From Meandrina meandrites (Eukaryota; Cnidaria; Anthozoa; Scleractinia; Meandrinidae), in NCBI GenBank assembly GCA_963693305.1, contig OY855906.1:1092501-1156500 (forward strand): 64,000 nt of DNA. Direction: 5' to 3'. Positions within the stretch are counted from its first letter, which is position 1, and each line of letters opens with the position of its first letter. Shown here piece by piece: positions 1-11,722 of the stretch. A program made the translations under genes and the position numbers. A model generated the notes under the pieces. The model did no database searches, was not told the DNA's origin, and saw only the letters and a program-made list of their open reading frames with translations.

Positions 1-2296
1 AGAACGCGTGTTTTCGTTTGTCGAACGTTCGTAGCTTAGTAACCAGGCATTAGATCGAACACGCTGGGACTAGGCCGAGAACGATGTTTGTTTACTCAGG
101 TTTCAAGATGGAGGGAGATTCTGCCGTTCGTGGCTATCGTAACGCACAAATAAATAGATTTGAGAGCCAACTGTTGGACCTAAACTTGTTGCACAAAGAG
201 ATTTTTATAATCAATTTGTCATCGAAGTGCTAAACGGCAAAGTTCGACCACACAAATCCTTGAGAATAACGTGCAATTTTCTCGCTCGTGGAGGCCGGGC
301 CGATGGACTACTGTTGAAGTTTATTACAGGCCACCGTCGACACTGCAAACAGCTTTGTGGGGGAATGGAAATTTTGTACTGTGTGACGTTTTCCTGTTCT
401 AGAAAAGCGGCCATAAACCGTTTAAAGGATCTGCTAACAAAGGCTTTTATAGAAGTGTCAATTCACTGAAATGTACGGCACCTTTTTGAAATGTTCCCGC
501 AGATAAGCCGCACCCCCGATTTTGAGCGACGATTTTTGGAAAAAAGGTGCGGCTTATCTGCGGGTGTTTACGGTAGTCCTTGCAATCTAGGGTCGTCTGG
601 AGGTCAGTCTACACCAGTCAATATCCGATCCGAAGTCCTCAGACCCTTTAGGACCTTCTAGACCTTCTCAGTTCTATTTTCTCAAAAGATAATCGAGTGC
701 GCGAACGAAAGTAAAAGTGCGGGATACTTCAAATGAATGTAACAGGGAGGGGTGGGTAAATGAGAAAATAGGTTTTTCACACGCTGCGTTCGCTCTTGCG
801 CCCTGCGCTCGCACTCGCGTGCTCTTTGTGATGATCTTCCGAGAAAGCACCCGTCTGTGGACAGACTGGTGATTGTTGTCGATTTAGCTCGATCATCATG
901 GCTCGCTGTGATTAGTCAATGCGGTGCTTTTCGGAATACTGTTCATCTGGAATGGACCCGAATGCAATTGCTCAAGTCTTGAATGGGTTCGATTACCGAA
1001 TGGTTTGATTACTAACGCCGAGTTATTTATCATTCTATTTGACTAAGTAAAAGTCTCCAACGTTCCCATACAATAATTTATCTCCTTCCGCCCTGGATCA
1101 GTGCTGTATACCAAAAATATTCGGAAGAAAAGGTATTGGCAGCAGTCAGATCAGTGTGCGAGACCCTTAGCTGTTCACAAATCTTCCATTTTCTCAAGAG
1201 ATCGTCGAGTGCGCAAACAAAAATAAAAGCGTGGTGACAATAAATGACCGCGAACGCATGCAAGGATGGAAAGGAGTGCTCCGCGCTCGTTCGGCTGAAC
1301 TTCAGAGCAAACAAACAAGACAAAGGAAAAGAAAAATGCCTGTGGACAGACAGACTCTTTGTGCCCCATTATTGGACCTTATTATAGGCAAAAGTGGAAA
1401 CCTGATCTTTAAAGCCTCCAAGGAAAATGTAACACGCGAAATAAAAAAATATATTGCGGTGACGGTATTTCGTCAAATTTTCTTGCGGTGATGCGGTGTT
1501 TGTTAAATTTTTTTTGGTGTTGTGGTGTTCAGAGCCCCCCAAAGTCCCCCTCTATAATGCACACTGTAACTACCAAAGCAATATTAAAGACAAACTACAT
1601 GTATTTTGGGGGACCCAACTTCTTTCGTTACATTTTCATACCTGGAAATGTGAAATGATGTACCACATCAGGCCCAAAGTCAGTTTTGGATTTCCGTCCA
1701 CAATGTCATCATTACTGATGTTTACAGGTCGCACCTGAAGAAACAAGCATTTTTTATACAAGCTTTAGTTTGCACTATAGTTGATCCTCCCTGTGCTACC
1801 ACCCCTCCTAAGTGACCACCTCCCATCAGCAACCACTTTTCAAGAATAGCAGAATTTTTCTTGTCAAATGACTACGCCTGGAACCCCACATACAAGTAAG
1901 CAACAACCTCTCATAGCCAACCACAACAACTTTTAGGGCTAATGATTTGACATTTTCTATAATTGTTTTTAACCTCCAGTAAACAATCACTTCATACGAT
2001 CCTACCTCACTTCAGGTTCCAATTGGGTAATGAGATGCCTTACAACCCTTATACATGTGTGCTGATAAGGTTTGTTTTTTCCTAATATTTGATACTACTG
2101 GTTTATCGCAACACTGCTAGTGTTAAAACCTGGAGTGTTTGTAACCTCTCATAACAGATCATCTCATTAAACCAACCACACAGGCCTGACATTTTTACAT
2201 GTAGGTCATCAATTTCCAGAAGTCCAACTTTACATTGTAATCTTTATATTATACCAACAGAAAGATCTTATACATGTAAATAGATTGAATACCTTA
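1..2296. other. left-edge stretch, no supported gene
   Basis: No convincing exon is visible. It probably belongs to a long intron of the CH-domain gene, whose fourth exon lies just to the right and whose fifth was not found here. Contents: a fold-back at 496-564; two diverged copies of a segment (about 670-720 and 1186-1236) sharing a 'tcgagtgcgc' core; and a 29-base segment (26-54) that recurs near 47447. The open frame at 227-469 resembles no family I know. Confidence 0.4.
496..564. repeat. fold-back repeat
   Basis: Two 19-base arms (496-514 and 546-564) starting CCCGCAGATAAGCC are perfect inverted copies around a ~30-base loop. It looks like a short palindromic transposon remnant. No target duplication was identified. 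Confidence 0.7.
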
Positions 2297-2962
2297 GGGC
2301 CAATTCGCACTAGCGGACAAATTTTGTAACAAATCTTCAAAGGGGCCGATGTCCTGCCTCAAGGCAGGACAAGTCATGACAAGTCGCATTCCAACGACCC
2401 TCATAATACCAGATAACAATACGTTGTTGATTGGCTATTGTGTTTGGTCTGGATTGTACTAAAAAACAACATGCGAAATTTTTCCGCGATAGGAGGCAAA
2501 ACATGTTTGCGTGCTGAGGTGAGGTCGTGGAAGGGGGGTAATACCGGGGTTGGAACAAATGAATGCGGAGGGAACCAGTTTGTGCCGTGGAAGGGGGGTA
2601 ATACCGGGGTTGGAACAAATGAATGCGGAGGGAACCAGTTTGTGCCGATAAATGGAGGGGTAAAGAAATACTTTACTTGCCACATTTTCCCCGCAGGTCA
2701 GCACAAAAACATCACTACACGCGCACTTCAAATGCAAATCATTTTAAAATCTTTCACCACGTGGATCTGCCTGATTATTTGATATTTGCACAAGACGACC
2801 GTGCCGAGAAATGTACCAGGATGGCAGAAGCACGTGCAGAGCTATTGTAATAATAATTACACCTTTTGTTTTCTTCAAAATGTCTCTGACTTGTCGCGAC
2901 AATTTTGTTTTTGTCAAAAATGTTATGACATTTAAAACTTGTCCGCTAGTGCGAATCGGCCC
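2297..2962. mobile_element. Harbinger-like non-autonomous element (MITE), 666 bp
   Basis: The ends are inverted copies over about 29 bases with two mismatches, beginning GGGCC(A/G)ATTCGCACTAG. TTA flanks both sides (2294-2296 and 2963-2965), which fits the 3-bp TWA target duplication of PIF/Harbinger elements. There is no transposase frame. Inside, a 60-base unit is repeated twice in tandem (2526-2645), and several 'gacaagt' motifs occur near each end. It sits immediately left of exon 4 of the CH-domain gene, in an intron. Confidence 0.75.
2526..2645. repeat. 60-bp tandem duplication inside the MITE
   Basis: Two adjacent copies of a 60-base unit starting GTGGAAGGGGGGTAATACC are identical over nearly the whole unit. 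The unit is a multiple of three, so overlapping frames stay open; this is a by-product, not evidence of coding. Confidence 0.85.
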
Positions 2963-2992
2963 TTAGTTTACATGTTCAAAACAAACGCTTAC

Positions 2993-5900
2993 ATTGTTTT
3001 CCTCTAGAATCCTGAGGGCATTGTCCACATTGGTCATGAAGTGAACACGGGTACGACCTCTTTCACTTTTCTAAAGAATACGAAGCATAACCCTGTTAGT
3101 ACCCAACTCAAAATATAAATTTTTCTTAATGATTAGCCAGACTGCAAAACAGCCATATTTTTTCCAAATGTGCTTGAGCAGTCTTCGAACAAGACATCTG
3201 GAACAGAGAGTGAGATAATCAGTGCTTCGCAGATTTGATATGCAAATGTTCATGATTTAAGACAAAAAAAACGAGTGTGTTGCAGTCTAATGGTTAGCAT
3301 ACACTTCTTTTCACGGTTAGTTGTGAGAATTTGAAGGCAATCAAGAAAATATCCCATAGCTGATGACTTCTTTTCTTTTTGTCACCACTAGCTAATGATA
3401 TTCTGCAAAAAAATTGAATACAACTACAACATGCACCAGCACAAATTACACATGTGACAGAAAAAAAATACTTATAATATTGTTTTCAATTATGTGGGTC
3501 TCATTATAGGAATTGTTACACTAAATAGCAAACTAAGTATGATGAACAATAATGGATGAAACAGAGCTTTAAATATAACCTTAGCAAAGATTTGTATGGT
3601 TTGAAATACATTCTACGGTTTGTACTGTATGCTCTTGGTTAGAGTAAATGGCACCTGGTTGATTAGAACCCGTTGCATCACTGTGTCTAACCAACGACTC
3701 GTAGCCAAAGTAGTAAAAAAATAACAGCAAACTTTGTTGAACTCACAATTCTCTTTCCGCATAGAACCTCCAGCAGCAGCAATAGTTTGGTTCCATCCTT
3801 CAGGTCTTCAAACAAATCCTTGACTTGCTGACCACTACCAGCCTACACAAACAGAAACCAGTTAAACAGGGAAATAATACCAATAATGCTACACATGTAT
3901 TTTAGAAAGACTGACTGACTTAAAATTACTCTCAATTGTGAAAACTGAATTTAAGGCGGGTTTCATAAGTGATGCAGTTGGAGGCAAAATCTGATTATGC
4001 CACTACCATTTTCAATCTACCGTGAATGGCCCACTTTATTTCCACGTTTTTTCACACGTAAAACATTCACATTTGTCCAGACAAACCGCCGCATTTTTCA
4101 ACTGAACCAATAATAACATTTGGAGCATTAACATGTAAGGTTTAGACGGCTCCCCCTTTGTACATGTGTTTATGCACAAGAAACACGGGTTTTGAAAACT
4201 TTTGCATCTACTTTTTATATTTTGCCATGAATTTTGACGGCAAAGGGCGGCATTACATTTCTGGTAAATGTTGTAACAGAAATCTTCAATGGCCTATTTC
4301 TTATTATTTTTTGCGGGGGTGGGGGTGATTTTTTTTTTACATTAATTGGTTTACTTGTAAAACGCGACAGTTTGTCTAGACAAACTTGAATGTTGTACAA
4401 GCAACAAAACACAGAAAAAACTTAGCCCTTCATGGTAGCTCGAAAATGGTAGCATTTTCACCCTTGACTCCACTTCTACCCCTATAGCCACCCAGTGAAG
4501 ACCAGTCAAGATTCACCTCTAGAGGTAACAAGAACCCTCTAATCAAGTACATCATGTACAAGAATGATATATTAACTTTTTAAACTTATAACACATGGGC
4601 AAGATCATGACCTCATGTCAATCTCGAGCCTCTCTATGGGTATTGTAGAAGAAATCAAAGACGCAACGATTACCAATGAGAAACCAAAGATCTCAAGATA
4701 GAAGAGAAGATTTCATGTGACGAAAATGGAGTTTGGGGTACCCATAGAGGTTCAATCTCATTCCCAGAATCACCCCTTCTACTGGTCAGCAGGGAGGAAT
4801 ATTTTTTCTCCAGGGAGGAGATTGGAAAGTAGAAAGTCATTCTTGTGTATACAGTTGAACTTCCTATTAAATGGCCACTCTTGGGACAGGAAAAAAACTT
4901 TGCTCAGGATAGCTGTTCGATTATAGGGTATTTAATATGTAGTGTTTCTATAAGGCTTGGACCATGACTAAGGGTCTGCTTTTAAAAGTGTCTGTCTACA
5001 AGAGGTGTTCATTAGCAGTCTTTAACTTTGTTATAGTTGTTGAGAATGTCACAAAAAGTAAAAAATTATACCCAAAAGGTACATATGTGGAATACAATGT
5101 TGCATCTGATTTGCATAACTAATTTGCATTAACAGACTTACAACCCGATCGCATTAGTGTGCAATACCACAGGTACCCCACACAAAAAAATACAAGATTT
5201 GCACCTTTGCTAGTTGCACATTAATCCACTTAGTGAATGTTTTCTTCTGGGTGCCCTCATGTTCATCTGAAAACCAAATGAAATAGGCAATATGGTTATG
5301 TAATGTACCTAAAAATATATACACAACTTCTCACTAGTAAATTGATCTTTTCTGTATCATTAATAGCTCTGTTATGAAAACAATGGAGAAAATGAAATGT
5401 AACTGAAGATGCTACTGCCCTATGATTGGCCAGTACAAGACGTTATTGAATTGTTTATACAACAGCAAACCATATGGAGATTGTATTCATTTCATAAAAG
5501 ACCACACATTGACTAATGGAGCACTTGGCATGAAGAATTGATCTAAGGGGTAACATTAACCATGATTTATTAGCAAAGTACATTACTCTGTGTATTATTT
5601 AAAGAACACCTGAAAAGCTATCCTATCACAAGGTTTACTACGCTGATAAATGCTGGTCTGGATAGCACAGGGCATCTTAATCCTTTAATCTTAAGTTATG
5701 ATAAATTCCTACATTATACAAACTTCAACAGAAAGGTGATTGGATTGGAGCAACTGATTGTAGGGTTCTCATCAGATAACAATGTATTGCATAAAACCAA
5801 AATAATTATCTTAAGAAAAGTTGTAGAAACTTCTGTAAACAAAGTTGACCTTAATTTTTCTTAAAAAAGCTATATTTTTTTAATTAAGACTTTTTTATAT

Positions 5901-7883
5901 GATGACAGATGAACTGCTATATGGTGCAAATAATATAACACAGAGCTAAATGATACTACTGAAAAAGATTGCTTTTTGAAAAGCATATGGTGTAATCATA
6001 TAACTGTAGCCATTTTGAACAAATTGCAGCAATAAAGGACTTCAATCTCTGAATTATGATTATATTTGGTATGCTGACCTCTAACATTTAGCAGTTTCAT
6101 TCCCCTAGCTACCCAGAATTCATCTACACAACTGTTATTTTGCAAGAACTCAGAGAGGAAGACTTTTTTATGTTACATCTAACCCTAAAAATGATTTTAT
6201 AACTCCAACAGCCTATGCAGACACTAATTTGAGCTCAATTACCAACATTCTATTAAGCATGCTAAATTGATTTGACGTCATTTCCATTATTGTTGGGCAG
6301 CACAATGGTTCTAAAAATTATGGCACATTGTTGAGCTCAATAGGGAACCTAAACTGGATGCAAATTACATTTTCAGTTACATGTAGCACTCAAAGAAATC
6401 AATTTCACTCCTATCAAAGTTATCATGAAAAGCTTTAATAATGGCCAAAAGATAACAAGTTAACTTGAATGCATAATTAATATAAACAGTTAGCATTGTG
6501 GAGCATATAAATTCTAATTTGTCTTCAAGAGGAGCTAACCACATGTACTACAAAGTCGTGTTAGTTTGTGGACATTCGATAGTAACTAAAACATCAACTC
6601 TGCGCTAATTAAATTAAAATTTGTCCACGAGTCATTTTAGAGTATTCTGGTTTCCCTCTAATGGATATTATAACACAAATATTTCACGTCTGACTCTAAA
6701 TCACTTTAATTAATCAGCTGATATTCTAGTACTCTGAATATATAAGCTCATTTACTTCCCCTGAGAAATATCTGTCTAGGTGACATGAAACTTTCGCCTT
6801 GCTCTCGCTCGTGAAACTAGCAACCTTGTAAATTTCAGCACGTTCGCGAAGTGAACACGCGAAGTGAAAATTATTGGCCACAGGCATTTCTCAAATGTTA
6901 AATATTCGAGCCTCTTGCTCTTGATTAGCTCGCATCGTCAAAATTTGCTCACACTCTCGAAAATGACATTCTCTCTCTCGTTTATGACAACACTGGCTTA
7001 CTAATGCACGAATAATCAGAATTAGGCTTTTAGCAGAACTTCGGATAATAAAGTAAGTCAGCTTTGGGCTATATAATTTATGGAAATGATGTCCTGTGTT
7101 TTCATAACGGCGAACCATTAATGCTGCACTATCGGAATGAATTATTTTCTGGCGCGATAGGTTTTAAACCTCGCCATATTTTTATTGCCAAATTGTCGAC
7201 TACCTTTAAACTGTGTAAGTCTGTTATTCATAGTTTTTGTTCAGAGAAATCTAAAGTAAACAGAAGAGCACTTTTCCATTCATTTAGGTGTCAAGGTGAA
7301 GAAGCCGAACAACAAATTGCATAAAAAAACATGCATCAAATCTGATCGTGAATGTCCGACACCTAAAACACATGGTGACGAAATAACTTGCTTCGTTCAA
7401 CGCTTTAACTATCCACTTAACAAACTGAGAAAAAGTACCCAAGGGAAAAATAATCTTCATTGTTTGGGGTTTAGAAATTTTCTTTCCCGATGACAATTGC
7501 GGGTTCAATTGATTGTTAGCAAGCAGGGCCACCCTTCCGTTCGTAAAAGCGTACAGTGTAATCACACGCCTTCGGGGCTCTCAAATTAAGAAGAGTTCAC
7601 AAAATCCTCGATAAATACAACGCTTTGCGTTAAGATATTGTATATAAACAAAAGACCTCTCTGACAGTTGGAGAGCATTTCAACCCAGCCATAATTATGG
7701 CGATACCAAAATTGCATTCAGTCATGCGATAACGCAAATTTATACGAGCGGACAGCTGACTGCAAAAGTGTTCATGACTTGTCCGACTCGTCGAAGGAGC
7801 TAGAATAAGCGACAAATCTTACCTGATCGCGACTTTATTCTCAGCGTAAATGTCCCACTGTCGTCGTCTTGATCGAAATCCAT
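2993..7883 (-). CDS. CH-domain actin-binding protein (nesprin/dystrophin/dystonin/spectrin type), 5' part
   Basis: Four short exons on the minus strand join in frame: 7823-7883 (ATG at 7883, phase 1), 5205-5266, 3747-3842 and 2993-3070, each with GT/AG borders; 297 coding bases. Residues 21-40 contain QKKTFTKWINVQLAK, the hallmark start of a type-1 CH domain. DLFEDLKDGTKLLLLLEVL (about residues 50-68) and RGRTRVHFMTNVDNAL (about 77-92) continue the same domain and stop just before the expected 'V-x-LVNI' segment. CH pairs of this type bind F-actin in spectrins, dystrophin, plakins and nesprins. The acidic N-terminus (MDFDQDDDSG) is short. The exact family cannot be fixed without the following exons, which must lie beyond the left edge or were missed. 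A Harbinger-like MITE lies in the next intron and an AGCCTC-family MITE in intron 2. Confidence 0.85.
3137..3203. repeat. solo end of the TAGACTGC MITE family
   Basis: AGACTGCAAAACAGCC followed by a T-rich run and a diverged 'gagcagtcttcgaac' stretch matches the right end of the intact element at 39600-39770 in reverse orientation. Only one terminus remains. It lies in intron 3 of the CH gene. Confidence 0.5.
4627..4752. mobile_element. short MITE, AGCCTCTCTATGG family (126 bp)
   Basis: The termini AGCCTCTCTATGGGTA and its inverted copy (one end decayed) flank 126 bases. The flanks caatctcg / caatctca form an 8-bp target duplication with one mismatch. A 383-bp relative with a perfect 8-bp duplication is at 22132-22514. 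It lies in intron 2 of the CH gene. Confidence 0.7.
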
Positions 7884-10059
7884 TATCTAATGCCTTGCAA
7901 AGGCGATAAATAACAGCCAGCAGCTGATGTTTCAGTCGAAATTCTCTCAAAGTTTGCTTGTAGTAAGGTTACGTTCACTCGCTGGAGATCAATCGATCAT
8001 CAACATTTAGGACCACGCATTCCAAAACTGCAGAGGAATATAACAGACATAGTGGTTGTTAAATCTTCGTCCTGATATTCACTCAACGTGGAATATTCCG
8101 GCTCAATAATAACCAGATGATTTCGAGCAATAAGCTCGCGCAGTTAAAAGAGCAACCGATATCTGTGAACTAGTTTAGCGCCGAACCTGGTCAAAGTCGA
8201 GACAACGTGCGCACCGAGCTTCCACTCAAAACCCACAAACTTCCTTTGAAGGCCGAGCGAAGGAAGAATTGAACAGCAACAACACGAACCTACAGCAATA
8301 TTCCAAACACTAGGTGGAGTGCCCCTGACACACAACACATCAGCGATGAAGTATTTCCGAAATATTCGCTCATGCGGAGCAAGAGACTCAAATGATCTGG
8401 GACGCGGCAAAAAGCGGGACAATGGGCCGATTGTAATCGACCAATAAAATCGTTCCATCGGAAATGACAAGAATGTGACGAATTTGCAGTCACTTTGGTA
8501 TCGGAGATATCTTGAAGTGAAAAGAAACTAAACTCTTAGTAAAACATACTTGGAGGTGAAGATACTGACAAAAGATAAGATATCCCAAATATGAGTTCTC
8601 GCCGTTTTACCATCTAGCACTATGGAAGCGAGGGGAAAATGAAAGGATCCAATTTAAAATGAAAAATCACGCGTTTTGTTAAGTGCAAATTCAGCTGTAT
8701 ACACAATGAAATATAAGTTGCAAATTAATATCTATTATATCAAGACTGGATATTACTTCAAAACCTTTGTTTAGAGATGATATTACGCTCTGAAGGTTGC
8801 TAATCCTGTAAAAGCGTTCTCGGGGGAGTCGGAGAGATGTTTTGCTGTACACGAGCGAAAACGGAAGCCATTCGAGTATGGCCCCCGTAATGTGAAACAC
8901 AACAAAACTGTACTCAGATCATACGTTATTTTAAGGTGGGGTTGTTTTTAATGGTACTCGTCGATGAGCTGTTTCCACTGGTTTAATTTCTTCACTAACA
9001 ATGAATCACGCAAACGGGCAGAACAATGGAAATCAATTAATTATATTCGCTCTGAAACTCATTACAACTCAAAGTTGGATATTCGTGTCTCACGAGTGAT
9101 TTGTGCACGACTAAAATAAATAGTTATTCGTATTCAAAGAGTTTCTGCCTGTTTAGCAGTATCCTTCTGTCTGTTGTCAATCAATTTTACCACTACAAGA
9201 GCCGATCGTTGATAAGAGAGGTAAGGGGTTGTTAAATGAAAATAAAATAGAAAAATTCAGTCTTATTTTCCCCCCATCTGCATCTGAAATCGTGATCCAG
9301 GTGAATTCGATTGCTTTTGGCTGTTCTTATAAGCTCCTCGCCGATTATCGAAAATATATAAAATTGCGTGCAAGCTGTTGAATCGTTAAACTTCTTAATC
9401 CACTTCATTTGACAGAACACAAAATTGACGCAAGCACAAACGAACGCAAAATAATTACAAGCTTAGCTTCCGGGGCGCGCGCGGTATGAAACAGAATATA
9501 TGTATTGAAAAATACAAAATATATAACTCCTCCCTCGATGTAACTGGCTTTAATCTCTAACGTATATATTCCAATAGCAACTGTTACACTAGAGGACCAG
9601 TAGAGCTGCTACACTACTGATATATTCTCTTGCCATGCAAGTATTTCATGCAATAATTTCTTTTTACTATGCCTAAATTTTTCCCTCAAGTCAAGCGAAA
9701 ATGTTACTTTGTAAACTTTTTTCTGTTGTACTGTTAAAGATGTCTGGATGACATATTATAAAGGTAGTAGTTAATTATGTTATAATTATCTGTTGGAAAC
9801 TGTACACTTTGTTAATTCTGCATATCGCCTCTTTGTAATTCTAGCTTTTTAATTTGATCGCCAGACGGAATTACAGTCACACAAGTGAGGACAAAATGGC
9901 TGACAGTGTCAGAATATTATATACGCACGACATTTCCTCGATACGAGTATTACACATATGAAAATAACTAGAATCAAGATGAAACAACAAGAGTTCACAG
10001 AAAATTCAATTTTGCACAGAGTCTATTGCAACCTTCAGAATGTTCAATGGTTTACAAGC

Positions 10060-10441
10060 TGAGAAAAGGAGGGAGGCAGGGAGGGAAGCAGGGAGGCGGG
10101 AGAGGCAGGGTGGCAGGGAGGGAATGAGGCAGGGAGGGAGGGACCGGAAGGGAGACGGGAAGGGATGCAAGGAGGCAGGGAGGCAGAGAGGCAGGGAGGG
10201 TAGAAGAGACGCAGGAAGCAGGGAGGCAAGGAGGCAGAAAGGCAAGGAGACAGCGCGCGAGGCAGGGGGGAGCGGGGAGGCAAGGAGGGAAGTAGGAGGC
10301 AGGAGAGGGAGAGTGAGAGAGAGAGGCAGGGAGAGAGGGAGGGTGGGAGGAAGAGAGGGAGGGAGCCCCGCGAGGGGGAGGGAAGGGAGGGAGGGAGGGA
10401 GGGAGGGAGGGAGGGAGCCCCGCGAGGGGGAGGGAAGGGGG
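10060..10441. repeat. polypurine GGGA/GGCA low-complexity tract
   Basis: About 380 bases are almost entirely purine on the plus strand, built from irregular GGGAGGCA and GGGAGA units. A GGGAGCCCCGCGAGGGGGAG block occurs twice near the right end (about 10360 and 10415). Long open frames on both strands here (Ser/Pro/Leu-rich or Gly/Arg/Glu-rich) come from the repeat and are not genes. Confidence 0.9.
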
Positions 10442-11648
10442 GATTGTCCACTTGACTCTTCTCTTCCTAACGAGTCAGACTGACTAAAGCAGCCTACACG
10501 TGGCATAATGCATTGCTTGATCCTGTCTAGTTGTCTTTACAAAGCGGTTTACTTCGTTAATTACCGACTCGATTTGATTAATTTACTTTTTGCGTTATGA
10601 AATAACAGCTAGAATGACCAGAAGGTCATTTATCGTTTATCGTAGTTTGGCTATCAAATAACATAAATACAGAGATAGTTCATTCTTTCTAAACAACTAA
10701 TGTATATCCTCTAAAAAAATCAAACTGGAATCGTTTTATGCATAGTAACGCGCACGACAAAACTTTACCCTGCAATTGTTATAAACCTTAACAGAATGAA
10801 AATTGAATGCGTTGCAGCAAATCTATAAGATGAAGCTATGACCTGTCTTCTACAAAACAAAATACTACTGACCCAAAATAGCTAAGCTGGTTTAAGTCTG
10901 TGTTGTATGTATATAGCCGTATTTTTAAGTCCTGTAGACACAAATATAAACATCGACAAAGAAATGCAGTTTGCTTACGATTTGAAGTTCAGCGACTCCT
11001 TTGAATGACAGCACTGTCTACTTGTCAAATGAACTCAAGCGAACAGATTCTTAAAAGGAGTGTCCCAAAACTACGCCTACTTACGCCAACTCGCGGCCTT
11101 TGTAAGAAAAATAAAAGAGGTCAAACAAGCTATATGCGTAACGAAAAGCGACGCGACTTGCCGAATAGAACTGAGTGTAAACAAACTGAACTAAACGCGA
11201 CGAATTTACTCGGTTTCATAGCGTTAATTTACGTGGTCAAGCACCTTTGTCGATCATTAAAGACGTACTTTGTTACAATTAATTAACACTTTCGTGCCCG
11301 CAGTCAATAATATTTTTAGCGGGTCATTAAATAGGGTTTGACAACTCACTAGCTGTAATGGTGGTAAGGGTTTCAGTCGGCGTGTTTTTATAGATGTTAG
11401 TTTCCGCAATTACAAAGCCGGTTGTGGTTTAAAATGCTTGCAACTTCTAGAATAAAAAAATTATGAAACCTAACAATAAAAAACAATCAACGGAATCCGA
11501 CAACAAGCCAAACCTCGAAACGTAAGGCTTACTCCCTCGCAAAATCATTAGTCATCATTTGCCAAGCCCTTCTCTTCAAAGTTATTGGCCCTTGAAATGG
11601 AGCATAAGTTTCCTATGAGGAAGTCGAAAAATCGGTCTTAATTATCTC

Positions 11649-11722
11649 TAGCCTGCGTCGTAGAAGAACTAAACCCTGGCATAGTCCTACACGGGAGTTT
11701 AGTTTGTCTACAGCACAGTCTA
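11649..11722. repeat. TAGCCTGCG-type hairpin
   Basis: An imperfect fold-back begins TAGCCTGCGTCG, contains 'aactaaaccc' and the inverted 'gggagtttagtt', and ends in a decayed inverted terminus. It is a diverged relative of the hairpin at 54559-54630. Confidence 0.55.

Noticed and set aside
227..469. 80-codon plus frame near the left edge
   Set aside because: Overlaps an equally open minus frame and sits beside repeat sequence; no domain recognised.
2337..2850. Several overlapping frames with FVPTPVLPPF-type repeats
   Set aside because: They come from the 60-bp duplication within the Harbinger-like element.
10006..10506. Long open frames on both strands (Ser/Pro/Leu-rich or Gly/Arg/Glu-rich)
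   Set aside because: They are produced entirely by the polypurine repeat; several frames on both strands are open at once.
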